The notes under the pieces were generated by a model that did not search any database, was not told the origin of the DNA, and saw only the letters and a program-made list of their open reading frames with translations. From Agapanthus africanus (lineage: Eukaryota > Streptophyta > Magnoliopsida > Asparagales > Amaryllidaceae), in assembly GCA_030015575.1 (NCBI GenBank), contig CM057338.1, positions 308,887,827-308,951,826 of the forward strand: a stretch of DNA of 64,000 nt, written 5' to 3'. The position numbers were made by a program, and so were the translations under genes. Positions 1-10,372 of the stretch are shown here, in pieces. Each line of letters opens with the position of its first letter. The first letter of the stretch is position 1.

Positions 1-1097
1 ACATATGTGATATGTGCGGGACCGAGGATAATGCGATATGTGATACCGTATTATATTCTCGCGATATTTGATATCAGCCGGGTCATCGGATCAAGTGTTG
101 ATTCGATGAATCGGTACGGATAAATATTAATCGGTTATATGCGATATAGCTGGATTGTCGGATCAAGTGTTGATTCGATAATTTAATGTATAATAATATA
201 TATGATATATTAAATTACATTAACTAATATTTGCTCACTAAAAGATTCTTTTTCTCACTCGGGTAATACATTGATATATATGCGATATATGTTAAATGTA
301 TTATTTTATTTGGTTACGATAAATATTATATATGTGATATATAATATTGTAACATGATATGATAACTAATGCAACTTGTTTAGTGGAGTTTAAACATGAT
401 TAGGGTTTGGATTAGGGTTAAACTTTCTAGATGTTTCTAGAAGGTTTTCTTTTTGTCATGATAAAGATATTTACAAGTGACTCATTCTTAACTCAACCCA
501 AACCCTAACCCTTGGTTAATTCTCTACAATGGTTAAGTCAACCATGGTTGTATTATTTGTCATATTAATCCTTTCATTATACATCACAAAAGAAAATGGA
601 TCACTATTCTTCTTCTTCCTTCATTCTTTCATGAAAAAGCTTGCTAGATTTTTCAAAAGGTGATGAATAAATATGAGAAAAAGATAAATAAAGAGAGCAA
701 AAATCCTACTTCATCATCCTCATCTTCCCTTGCCATTTAGATGAGGGTGTTCACATCATTTCATGAGTGTTCGCTTGTGTTAAAGAAACTTCAAGGTAGA
801 TCATCTTAGTATCGAAGATCGGAAGCAAAGGTTGCGTCTTTCTCTTCGTGGAACCTCTCGAGAGTCCGGATCCCGATGATCGCAGCGAAGGGACCACAAC
901 ACGGAGCATATGAAGTGAAGGACCGGATCTACAAAGGTTGTAATCCCTCTCACTTAGTGTTAAAATGTTTAGCATGTTAGTTTTCGCCTAATCTCTAGTT
1001 TAAAGTTCCGTATTCGGGTTGTTCGGCACGGCTAAATTTTTATTCGGGCATGGTTGATGCCTCGTAGACCCTTGTGCGCGTGCCTAGCAACCCTACA
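1..1097. mobile_element. Right end of an LTR-like insertion, family unknown
   Basis: This stretch carries no convincing reading frame. It ends in CCCTACA at 1097, exactly where the integrase frame of the neighbouring Tat element stops matching its second copy in the window (near 21440). That gives a retroviral-type ...CA end, with CATAG (1098-1102) as the expected right target-site duplication. The left part is AT-rich with repeated GCGATATGTGAT-like words, and a roughly 23-bp near-exact repeat sits at about 88-110 and 158-181. The left end lies outside the window, so orientation, length and family are unresolved. Solo LTR and full-element 3' LTR are both possible. Confidence 0.5.
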
Positions 1098-3261
1098 CAT
1101 AGTTCGGCTCGAATTTTCCCCGCTTGGCACGATTGGGGATCATAGGTCTTTTGACCGCTAGTACGAGTTCGCCTTGGCGGGATGTCCTCGGCCTGGTCAA
1201 TCTTTCATACGAGCGCGTCATCTTTGCTTTGTAGGCTTCTAGATGTTGTTGCGCTATGAGCCGGGTTTCATCGAGGGCATCAAGCTCCTCAAGCCGAAGG
1301 TGAGCGTTTTCTTCGTCCGTCAGCTCGCAGTGGACTGCCACTCGTAGAGAGGGTAACTCTATCTCGAGGGGGAGCACTGCTTCCGTCCCAAATACCAACG
1401 CGTACGGCGTTGCGTTCGTGGCCGTCTTGAATGTAGTTCGATAAGCCCAAAGGGCTTCTTGCAGCTTCTCGTGCCAGTCTCTCTTGTTCCGGGAAACGGT
1501 CTTTTTTATGATCTTCGTCAAGGTCTTATTGAAGGCCTCGGCCAGACCGTTAGCTCGTGGGTTGTAAACTGAAGAATATCTCCAGTCTATATTGTGCTGC
1601 CGCGCGAAGCGGCTAATCTTATGGCTTCTGTAGGCTGGCCCGTTATCGGATATAATCCGCCGTGGGGTTCCAAACCGATAGATGACGTGCGTCTTGAAGA
1701 AGTGGAGGATATTCTCTGTCTTCACTTCCCTCAGCGGTACTGCTTCTGCCCATTTGGAGAAGTAATCAGTTGTCGCCAGGATGAAACGATGTCCCCGGGA
1801 CGATGCTGGCTCGATGGGGCCAACTATGTCAGTTCCCCACATTTCGAATGGCCAGCTGGCCACCGTTGGGTGTAGTGGGTTCGGATGTTGGTGGATAAAG
1901 TCTCCATGAATCTGGCACGAGTGGCATTGCTTCGCATACTCGAGGCAATCCTGGGTCATCGTGGGCCAATAGTAACCCATCCGTTTAATTTTTAACTTCA
2001 TCTTTGGGCCTGCTTGGTGAGAACCGCAGAGTCCGTCATGAACTTCCTGAACGACTCTTTCTGCTTCGTCAGGTCCTAGGCATCTCAGCCATAGAGAATC
2101 AAACGATCTTTTGTATAGAGTGTCATTAACAAAAGCAAAAAATAGAGCTCGTTTGATGAGCTGATGTCTTGAAGACGCTTCTTCGGGCATTCGGTGGGAC
2201 TTAAAGTAGTCTATGAAGACTTCCCTCCAGTCCTCGGCCTTCTCGCGGTCTTTTATTTGTAGGGTCGCCTGCTCAGTCGCTCCCTTCTCTTTATATAATT
2301 CCGGAGGTATTTCTTCCGGGGCGAGCACTCGACGGCTTTGTACCATGATTCTGACGTCATCAAGGTTCTCGTCAGCCAGTTCTTTAGCAAGTTTGGCCAA
2401 CGCGTCTGCTTTGCTGTTTTCCGCACGCGGTATGTTCTCCAAAGTATAGGAGGGAATTTGGGTCAATAGTTGTTGCACCTTTTCGTCGTACTTCACCAAT
2501 TCTGGTTTGCACGTTTGGTAGTCACCATTTACTTGACTAACGACCAATTGGGAATCCCCGTATATGAGGAGATTTTTGATTCCCATGTCGATGGCGATCT
2601 CGAGGCCTGCTATCAGAGCTTCGTATTCAGCTTCATTGTTTGTCCTCGGCTCTGTTAAGGAGAAGGCGAAGCGCATTATCCCTCCTTGTGGAGTTGCGAA
2701 GATGAGGCCTATCCCCGATTTGATCATTGGGATACCCTGTTTCTGTTTCTTTACGGAGGATGCTCCATCGAAATAGAGTTCCCATCGGGTACTACCGCCG
2801 CCAATCGCATCAAATGCATGCTCGTCTGGCAACTCGCAGTTCAGAGGAGAACCAGCAGGTACTGGATGCTCAGCGAGGAAGTCGGCAATGGCCTGGCCTT
2901 TCACTGCCTTAAGAGGTTGATACGTTATTGAGAACTCCATCAGGAGTAGAGCCCATTTAGCGAGTCGACCCATCAATATAGCCTTTGACATCAGATATTT
3001 AAGAGGGTCCACCTTCGAGATGAGACGGACTTCATGTGCCAACGCATAGTGCCTGAGCTTTGTTATCGCGAAGATTAACGCCAAGCAATGTTTTTCAATG
3101 GGAGAGTAGTTGCTTTCTGCCCCCAGCAGAACTCGACTTAAGTAGCAGAGTGCTCTCTCTTTCCCTTGATCGTTCTCTTGTGCCCATAATGCGCCTAAGG
3201 AACCTTCGAGGGCGGTTGTATAAAGAATGAGGGGTTTTCCCTTGACCGGCGCAGCCAACAC
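1093..3261 (-). pseudogene. RNase H, archaeal-type RNase H and integrase of Tat element 1
   Basis: C-terminal part of the polyprotein. Residues about 1-130 are the RT-linked RNase H, degenerate at its first acidic site (YTTALEGS where a DAS-type motif is expected). Residues about 160-300 are a second RNase H with FDGAS, NNEAEYEAL, YGDSQLV and NSKADALA, so all four acidic positions are present; such a duplication is known in the Tat lineage. Residues about 405-455 are the integrase HHCC finger (HDGLCGSH, CHSC). The integrase core has WGTDIVGP (Asp about 478), SDNG (Asp about 539) and LAEAFNK (Glu about 575), which is DD35E spacing. The frame is cut at GKFEPNY by the insertion at 1097, so the integrase tail is lost. 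The first Met is only the first one after the TAG at 3271; the natural frame continues from RT. Confidence 0.85.
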
Positions 3262-3270
3262 CGGAGGGTT

Positions 3271-4428
3271 CTACAGGTACTGCTTGATCTCGTTTAGTGC
3301 ACCTTGGCATTTGTGATCCCAAACGAATGGAGTTCCCTTCTTCATCAGGTGGCTGTAAGGACGGCATTTGCCTGAAAGATTGGCGATAAACCGCCGGATG
3401 TATGCGAGCTTCCCTTGGAGAGACCGCAACTGTTTGAGGGTTCTTGGCGGAGGCATTTCCATGATTGCCTTGATCTTAGATGGATCTATTTCGATACCTC
3501 GATGTCGGATGATGAATCCCAGGAATTTACCCGAGGAGACTCCAAACGCGCATTTGAGGGGATTCATCTTCAAATTATATTGACGAAGGCGTTGAAAGAC
3601 AGTCTCCAGATGTTTTAAATGCTCTTCGTACGACATACTTTTCACTACAAGGTCATCGATATAGCACTCGACGATGTCATGTATGAGATCGTCGAAGATC
3701 TTTGTCATGGCCCTTTGATAGGTAGCACCGGCGTTCTTTAGACCAAAGGGCATAACCCTGTAGCAGAATATACCCAAAGGGGTCCGGAAAGTGGTGTGCT
3801 TTTGGTCTTCGGGATGCATCTTTATCTGATTGTATCCTGATGAGCCGTCCATATAGGAGAAAACCTCATGAGTGGACGTGTTATCTATCATTAGCTCGGT
3901 CACCGGTACTGGGAAATCGTCCTTCGGGCAAGCTTTATTGAGATCCCTGAAATCCACGCATATGCGTACCGTCCCATTTTTCTTCATTACCGGGATGATA
4001 TTGGCGATCCAGTCGGGATATTGGACTTCTTGGATAAATCCATAATCGATCAGCTTCTTGACTTCGGCGTTGATGCTCATTTCAAGCTCGAGTCGCATCC
4101 TTCTTGGCGCCTGCTTGACCGGCTTGATATCCGGGGATATTGCTAACTTATGCACAGCAATCTCCGGATCTAATCCTGGCATCTCGGAGTAGTTCCACGC
4201 GAAGCAGTCTTTATGTCGTAGAAGCACGTTCTTTAAAGCAGCCACCCTTTCCTCATATAGCAGCTCGCTGACAAATGTCGGTCGCGGGTCATCTGCCGAT
4301 CCTAACTCAATCCTCTTGAGGTTATCTGCAGTAGTATGTATGCCATCTTCCAGTTCTTTCGGAGCTGGCGAAAATTCTGAGACCACCTCATCATCGCTAT
4401 TCTCAAAGCACCAGGGAAGGTCATCCAT
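3271..4428 (-). pseudogene. Reverse transcriptase of Tat element 1
   Basis: Ty3/gypsy reverse transcriptase, which would copy element RNA into cDNA in the particle. Visible motifs are CVDFRDLNKACPKDDFP, YMDGSSGYNQI, FRTPLGIFCYRVMPFGLKNAGATYQ and the catalytic YIDD at residues 256-259 (bases 3652-3663), followed by FLGF and the thumb/connection. The frame is open upstream of the listed Met to the TAG at 4582 and ends at the TAG at 3271. Element 2 has CAG at both places (24951-24953 and 23627-23629), so the true product is a larger polyprotein. No catalytic residue is visibly lost. Confidence 0.88.
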
Positions 4429-4581
4429 ATTCTCGGGCTCTTCTTTTAATATCGTAATCGTGTAACAGGTGCGAATCCGCTTCCAGGACAGAGGTGGATC
4501 TGGTTTTGCTTTTGCGGCTTTGGGTTCGTGCTTTTGTGGCGGCGTTACCCTCCAGCCGTCGGATAAGGAGAATCTGCCAAG

Positions 4582-7500
4582 CTAATACTGATCCTCGACC
4601 CAATTCTTGAAGGCGAAGCAATCTTCGAGAGAATGACCTATCACTCGATGGTAAGAGCAATAGTCTGGGAGTGAGGCTTCGCCTGCTTGTTCGGGGTGTT
4701 TAGACTCCGGCAATGTAAGCATTTGGTGCTTTAGGGCAAGATCGAGTATCTTCTTCGTCTTTTCCCGAGGAAACGAGTATGCTCGACCCATTTTCTTTAT
4801 GAGGGATAGGTCAATAACGCTCGATTCCCGTTTGCGTGGCTTCTTAGCCCTGCTTTGCTGCTGTTGAGCGCCTTTTTGGCCTTTCAACTTATTTCTGCTT
4901 TTGCGTTGAGCCTTCTTTACATCAGGTTGACAAGGAGCGGCATTTTCATCTTTTACAGCCTGTTGAAGAAGGCGTCGCGTCTTGGCTTTCTCGTAGATAG
5001 CCGTCTCGCGGTTGTGGTCTTCCCGAGCTTTCTGACCCACTTTCCTGATAGGGTTGTCCATTCGTTGTTCAAACGACGGACCCGACATTTCAATCGCGGG
5101 ATCTAGTTTTGATGAGGGGTTGGCATCTCCTGACAGGGCGTCCTCTTCTTCATCAAAAGTATATATAGCGTATATGCTGTGGGCCCGTCCCCGTTTTTCG
5201 GTTCTCGCGTATCCAAGCCCAAGTGTTTCCATTTTCCCGTTGGGCAATTTGCGTTGAGTCCCAGGGACATCCCAGATCCTGTTGTAGAACCCAGCTTGTC
5301 GAACAGTCTGTTTTAAGGGTACTCCTTGGCGCTTCAATAGCCTCTTTAATCCATTTGTATAGTATCTGGGCAGACGGATGGGTTGGAGCCTGTCGAGTGT
5401 AGCATCCGCGCCATGCCAGATCTCTTTCTCTACTTTCGACTCTGAGGATTGGTAGAATAGGATCGCATTCTCACCCCTTTGCCTGGGAGGGACGTAAAAT
5501 GTTCGCAGGTCCTGCACATTGTGAGCTTGAAGTGTGTCGAGATCCTTGCAGTGTTCTCGCGGTACCATGGTGATTTGCAAACTATGGTCATCGCCAGGGG
5601 GTGTTTGTATTGACAGCCGATTGGAGAACACGACATTGACTTCATCTTCTGAATCACTTCCGAAGACCAACATGGGGGCGGGCGTCCCCAGGTTGTTGCG
5701 TTGAGATGGCCCTGCATAAACTATCTCTTCCTCTTCTTCGGTATCGCTCCCGAAAACAGGGATGGTGGCGGCGGTTTTGTTTTCCGGGTTGCGACACCTT
5801 TCTGTATCCTCGAAATCTGGCAAAAAGTACTTCGCATCTTCGTATTTGCGGACTTCGTTCATGGAGAATGGGTTCAACTCACCTGTTACGGTATACTCGA
5901 AACCATCCTTAAAGTACTTCATACACTGATGTTGCGTAGAAGGGATGATGTTGTACTCGTGTAGCCAAGGACGGCCGAGTAAGGCGTTGTAGCAGGTCTT
6001 GGCGTCAATGACATGGAATTTGACGTCTGTGACGAGAAGTCCGAAGCGTAATGTTAGTATTACAGATCCGAGAGTCCGTGACGATTGTGAATCGAAACCG
6101 GAAATAGTGATTTTGTCACGAGCGAGGTGCTGCACACTCATGCAGATTTCCTTCAACACCCGAACATTAAGGAGATTGACGGAAGATGCATTATCCACCA
6201 GGATCTTGCCTATCCTGATATCATGGCAGTATCCAGAGACATATAGGGGACGGTTGTGGTCGCACGTCCCGAGAAGGAGGTCTTCGTCACCGAAAGTGAT
6301 GTCGGCCGTGTGCACCTCCTCTAGTTCATCCTTCATCCTTTCAGTGGTGAGGAAGGCTTGAAATTGCTCAGGTTCTTGTAACGCCTTAATTAGTGAGTCC
6401 CGCGCCTCTTTTGATAATAGGAGGGCATCGAGAATGCTAAGCTGAGAAGGTAGCTTCCTTAGGTGCGCTAGGATGTTATAGTCCACTTTACCCTTTCTAG
6501 GAGGGTCTTTGGCAGCCAGCTCTCTCATGACTTGGTCATCTAAAGTGATATCTTCAGTGACCTTTTCCTTTCCCTTATCTTTCCTACTCGCGGGCCCGAG
6601 ATTCTTTTCTGGGAGTGTGCGATTGCGCAGCTGAATGTTCTCGCAGGCCTCCGATTTCTCCTTTTCCCCTAAAACAGATTCTTTAAAAAGAGGGCCCAGA
6701 GCCATTTCTTCATCAGAGTCGCTCCCAAAGGTGAGAACTTGTGACCCCCTGGCGTTAACCATGTAACAGTTGCCAGTAGTTCTGTTGTGCCCATCGACGG
6801 TACTTCTTTGCTTCCGACGGATCTTGCGTTTCATGCACTTAAAATGTTGCCGATGAGCAACATATCCTTGCCACCATATCTTAAAGGCGTCGCACTCCTC
6901 CGTGGGGTGTAAGATTTTCCGATGATATGCGCAATAATCAGGGTGCCTCTCCACCCCATCGTGTGTGTTTCCTTCCGAGGGTGGTAGCTTCATTCCCATT
7001 GACATGGCTTTGGCAAACCTTTTCCTCGTCTTGAATATCTTCTTGTCTACTTTGGATGCCTTTCGCTCTGGTAGGGGTAGTTCAACTCTTTCGTTCAGTC
7101 GCCTGCGTTTGGCTCCTTCTGAAGTGGCCATCTCACGCTCCTGATCCGCTTTACTTTTTAGGCGAATCTCGTCTAGAAAAGCGTCGATCATTTCGTTTGT
7201 TGGCCATGCACGCTCTGGTACAGGCTCTGCCTCCAGCTTCTTAGTGCCAGGAGTTTTCCCATCATCGGTAAACGAGTGGGAGATTACGTTACAACTCGCC
7301 ACATATCCTTCGGATTCATCCGACGAGCTCTCTCCATCATCTTCCTCTTGAAAGATGTGGTTGAGGAACTCTTGCAGTGTGACAGGAGTTCGCGCCTTTT
7401 GATTGTATTCTTCCAGCGCGTCGATTTGCTTTTGCAAGTTCGTGTGCTCGTTTCCAAGCTTCACGGACTTCTTGGATTTCTTCTTCTTTTTCTTCGAAGA

Positions 7501-9261
7501 TTTTGACGGTTGGGCGTGAGTATTTGGGCTCTTATCGCGAGTCTTCGTAGTTAGGCGAGGCTTCAGCATTCCTTCGATAATTTGAGGTTCAAGAGGGTCC
7601 TTCCATTCGATCGCAGGGCACGCATGAAGTTCTCTCAGCATTCTTTTGGTTTTAGTTGATAGCACGACCTCCCATGGAGCTTCTTCAATAAAAAAACAGG
7701 TTGCCCCCGGTGTATCCGCTTTCCTAGGAGTATGCGGCTGTGGTGGGTTCACCTTCCACTTTTCGGACAGTATAAACTTCCCCTGGAGGTACTGATCTTC
7801 AATCCATCCTTTGAAGACGAAGCAATCTTCGATCGGATGACTTACCGTTTGATGGTAAGGGCAATAATTAGGGTTATTCACCTCCGTGGGTTGCGGCGGT
7901 CGTCTTGGATTTGGTAGGTTTATAAGTCTGTTGCGTATTGCCAGCTCGAATAACCATTTTGTCTTGTCTCGTAGGAACGAGTAAGGACGTTTCATCTTTT
8001 CATTATAATACCGGCGTCTTTCTTCCAGTTGATCTGCCGGTTTCGGGGCGTTAGGTTGCTGTTGGGCATTTGCGACAAAGGTTGCCCTTCCTTTACCCTT
8101 GTCATTCCGAGGTTCCGACTTCGGGGGAGGTGGTCTATGACCCATCTGGTCCATCTGGGCCAACTTGTCGATTAAAGCCTGGAATGTGGTTGGCTTAAAG
8201 AACATCATAAACTGGGAGATAGTTGCGTGGGGGTCTAGGGTTCCCACGAACATGCCCACTGCAGGTGCTTCCTCAATGCGTTGCTCGCATCTTGACCACA
8301 AATTCCGCCAGCGTATAGCATACTGGACCCAGGTTTCGCCTGGTTTTACCCTGGCGTTAATCAGTGCTGTTATTGGAGTGTGTTCGCTGGCACTTGCGAA
8401 TCGCTGAGTGAATAACAACTCCATTTCAGCGAACGTCTTGATAGAATCGTTTGGGAGTTCCGAATACCATTCGAACGCCGTTTCTGATAAGCTGCCCACG
8501 AATTGGCGAAGCAACAGTTTATCATCATCGTCGGTGTTACCGCAAAGGGCCCTGAACTGGGCGACATGTTGATGGGGATTGCCGGTCCCCTTATACACGT
8601 GGAATTTTGGTATGGTATAGCCCGGCGGGTATTTGATTTGGTCGTACCAGCTTGGATACGGCCGGCCCGTTTTTACGACTTGACCAGCTGCCACAGTCGC
8701 ATGATGAACCCGGATTTGCTGGGCTATATAGTCAACCAAGTCAGCCTTAGAGATTGCCTCCTCCTTGGCCGTTGAGAGGGTTGGTGGTGGATTTGACGTT
8801 TCTCCTCGGCCGTCTTCAGGAACGATTGGGGGATCCTCGGCGGGTAGGTCCTGCTGGATCATCATTCCTATCATATCTTGGAAGAGAAGGCCCATACGCT
8901 GTATGTTGGTTGCTTGTTCGGCAGCCTCTTTGTCCTTTTTCTCCAGTATCCGGCGAAGGAATTCAGCGTCGGTTTCTTCCTCCTGGCATGCGTCTGAGGA
9001 CGTTTCTGGGTTTTCTTTTGGCCCGGTAAGTGCGGCCATAGCATTCATCATTTCTTGGAGCTTTTGCTGCTGCTCCTGGGCTTTGGTCACCGACCGTGTA
9101 AGCGGTCTATGACCCGTGGACGCGCGGCTGTCTTCTTTTCCTGACGCCATGTATACGGTGTGGACCATCATGCCCCCAGACTTAGGGCGTCTGGGCTTAG
9201 TGCTATTAGCTGTCGTTGCAGGCTGGGGGATCTTCTCTGGCTTCCTCCTTTCATGAGCCAT
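4582..9261 (-). CDS. Gag-protease polyprotein of Tat element 1 (1559 aa)
   Basis: Capsid-type gag domain at about residues 215-370 (FHVYKGTGNPHQHVAQFRAL, FVGSLSETAFEWYSELP). Three copies of a knuckle-like CX2HX4HX4C motif follow: CPYHQTVSHPIEDC at about residue 467, CAYHRKILHPTEEC at about 777 and CSYHRVIGHSLEDC at about 1537. Copies 1 and 3 sit in a larger shared module with YSF, EDQY and W-V-PPQ. The aspartic protease lies at about residue 1022, reading ILVDNASSVNLLN, where D-S/T-G is usual; element 2 has DNG at this site. Highly basic and acidic low-complexity stretches separate the domains. The protein is unusually long for gag-protease because about 1.6 kb of extra sequence lies between protease and RT. 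It ends in TAG at 4582-4584, aligned to CAG in element 2. Confidence 0.85.
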   Translation of the reverse strand: MAHERRKPEKIPQPATTANSTKPRRPKSGGMMVHTVYMASGKEDSRASTGHRPLTRSVTKAQEQQQKLQEMMNAMAALTGPKENPETSSDACQEEETDAEFLRRILEKKDKEAAEQATNIQRMGLLFQDMIGMMIQQDLPAEDPPIVPEDGRGETSNPPPTLSTAKEEAISKADLVDYIAQQIRVHHATVAAGQVVKTGRPYPSWYDQIKYPPGYTIPKFHVYKGTGNPHQHVAQFRALCGNTDDDDKLLLRQFVGSLSETAFEWYSELPNDSIKTFAEMELLFTQRFASASEHTPITALINARVKPGETWVQYAIRWRNLWSRCEQRIEEAPAVGMFVGTLDPHATISQFMMFFKPTTFQALIDKLAQMDQMGHRPPPPKSEPRNDKGKGRATFVANAQQQPNAPKPADQLEERRRYYNEKMKRPYSFLRDKTKWLFELAIRNRLINLPNPRRPPQPTEVNNPNYCPYHQTVSHPIEDCFVFKGWIEDQYLQGKFILSEKWKVNPPQPHTPRKADTPGATCFFIEEAPWEVVLSTKTKRMLRELHACPAIEWKDPLEPQIIEGMLKPRLTTKTRDKSPNTHAQPSKSSKKKKKKSKKSVKLGNEHTNLQKQIDALEEYNQKARTPVTLQEFLNHIFQEEDDGESSSDESEGYVASCNVISHSFTDDGKTPGTKKLEAEPVPERAWPTNEMIDAFLDEIRLKSKADQEREMATSEGAKRRRLNERVELPLPERKASKVDKKIFKTRKRFAKAMSMGMKLPPSEGNTHDGVERHPDYCAYHRKILHPTEECDAFKIWWQGYVAHRQHFKCMKRKIRRKQRSTVDGHNRTTGNCYMVNARGSQVLTFGSDSDEEMALGPLFKESVLGEKEKSEACENIQLRNRTLPEKNLGPASRKDKGKEKVTEDITLDDQVMRELAAKDPPRKGKVDYNILAHLRKLPSQLSILDALLLSKEARDSLIKALQEPEQFQAFLTTERMKDELEEVHTADITFGDEDLLLGTCDHNRPLYVSGYCHDIRIGKILVDNASSVNLLNVRVLKEICMSVQHLARDKITISGFDSQSSRTLGSVILTLRFGLLVTDVKFHVIDAKTCYNALLGRPWLHEYNIIPSTQHQCMKYFKDGFEYTVTGELNPFSMNEVRKYEDAKYFLPDFEDTERCRNPENKTAATIPVFGSDTEEEEEIVYAGPSQRNNLGTPAPMLVFGSDSEDEVNVVFSNRLSIQTPPGDDHSLQITMVPREHCKDLDTLQAHNVQDLRTFYVPPRQRGENAILFYQSSESKVEKEIWHGADATLDRLQPIRLPRYYTNGLKRLLKRQGVPLKQTVRQAGFYNRIWDVPGTQRKLPNGKMETLGLGYARTEKRGRAHSIYAIYTFDEEEDALSGDANPSSKLDPAIEMSGPSFEQRMDNPIRKVGQKAREDHNRETAIYEKAKTRRLLQQAVKDENAAPCQPDVKKAQRKSRNKLKGQKGAQQQQSRAKKPRKRESSVIDLSLIKKMGRAYSFPREKTKKILDLALKHQMLTLPESKHPEQAGEASLPDYCSYHRVIGHSLEDCFAFKNWVEDQY

Positions 9262-9444
9262 GGAGGTTGAGGGGGCCGTTGAGGTGGGCGTCCAGACAGC
9301 CTTTCGGGGTTTAGCCTGGTGACCAGCTTCTGGTTGGATTTTCAGCTTCTTGTGCTGGCGGGAGAAGTTTGGATCGATGATCGAGTCTCGGGCCTGTCGC
9401 CAAACCTTATAGATTTTGGAAGACAGCTGTTGAGGGGATCGGGG

Positions 9445-10224
9445 CTATTCTGACTTTATTTCCGCAACCTTTCTTAATGGAGGAGGAGACCTCTTTAGCA
9501 CCGCAGTAGGAGAATTTCTTCGCACCTTGTTTAGCATCTCGAAGCTGTTCCCAGTTGGAACAGCAGCATTAACTTCTGTCATCGGGGCTGGTGGAGTTAA
9601 CCCGGAGGGGGAGTTGCCCCCAGCCTTCCTTACTCGGAGCCAATGGCGACGTCGAGCGTGTCGAGCGGACGGCGTTGGTTTAGCGGCAAGAATGGTTTCG
9701 TCTTGCCCCCTGTGTAGGTGGGGGGTCGCTGTTGGTGTTAGCCTGTCAAAGACCGACGTCTTTTGGGTAGCAGGGGCGGGAGCTGAAGCCGTCAATCTTG
9801 TAAAGACCGACTTTTTGGCCAGAGAAGCCGCCTTGGCGATTTCGGGAGCAGGAGCAGCCACTTTCTTAGAAGCAGCCTTCTCTGGGATTGTAGACCTCAT
9901 GATGGGTCTACCGGATTTCTGGCCCAATCTAGAGAAGACCGAGGCGCTGGTGTTGGGCGACCCGTTGAGATGAGTCGCGGCAGGGGTAAGACGATCAAAG
10001 ACCGACTTCTTGGGAGCTTCCTTTGTCAGCACTGGCGCCGTGAAGCTTGTTGGTGGGAGTATAGTCCCGAAGAACAATCCGGTAGTGGCCTGAGTCACCT
10101 GGTCCACCGGCATTGTGAATAACGAAGCAGCTTGGGGTCCGTAGGCTATACCTCCTGGCGAGGCAAAGCGTTGGTCGCAATTGCAGTCTGAGCAGTTGGA
10201 GAATTTCACGGAAGTAGAAGCCAT
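9445..10224 (-). CDS. ORF1 (extra 5' ORF) of Tat element 1
   Basis: Reading frame between the PBS and gag, the position of the Ogre/Tat ORF1, whose function is unknown. I chose the Met at 10222-10224 because element 2 has a matching start at 39930 (MASTSVKF versus MAFNCTNC), while the upstream Met at 10281 is not conserved. The N-terminus carries a CSDCNC cluster and a conserved AYGPQAASLFTM block. The middle repeats a short motif at least four times: KSVFDRLTP, SVFSRLGQ, KSVFTRLT, TSVFDRLTP. A basic RHARRRHWLRVRKAGG block follows. The frame ends in TAG at 9445-9447, then stays open in the same frame into gag (Met at 9261), with a conserved LSSKIYKVWR stretch after the stop, so the stop may interrupt a longer ORF1-gag protein. 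Confidence 0.65.
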   Translation of the reverse strand: MASTSVKFSNCSDCNCDQRFASPGGIAYGPQAASLFTMPVDQVTQATTGLFFGTILPPTSFTAPVLTKEAPKKSVFDRLTPAATHLNGSPNTSASVFSRLGQKSGRPIMRSTIPEKAASKKVAAPAPEIAKAASLAKKSVFTRLTASAPAPATQKTSVFDRLTPTATPHLHRGQDETILAAKPTPSARHARRRHWLRVRKAGGNSPSGLTPPAPMTEVNAAVPTGNSFEMLNKVRRNSPTAVLKRSPPPLRKVAEIKSE

Positions 10225-10353
10225 CGATCCTTTGCTTTCTGCAATAAGCGAGACGCCAATTCTTAGTATCTTAAAACCCAAGGGCCACCATTAGCGAACC
10301 GCGATTGGTTCGCGAATCACGACACACGAAGTGTGGAGTGGAAAGAGGAAAAG

Positions 10354-10372
10354 GTCCCACCGGGCGTGCCAG
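10354..10372 (-). other. Primer binding site of Tat element 1
   Basis: On the minus strand the sequence reads TGGCACGCCCGGTGGGACC, starting five bases after the LTR end (...ACA then GATTC). It begins with TGG, as required to pair with a tRNA 3' CCA end. Element 2 has the same site with one change (40055-40073). I cannot name the tRNA with certainty. Confidence 0.7.

Noticed and set aside
484-514. Telomere-like CCCTAA motifs (AACCCTAACCCTT)
   Set aside because: Fewer than three imperfect units; such words are common in plant LTRs and promoters and do not mark a telomere.
4582-4584. Tobamovirus-type leaky stop context
   Set aside because: The bases after the TAG are CTTGGC, not the CAR-YYA context; element 2 has CAG here.
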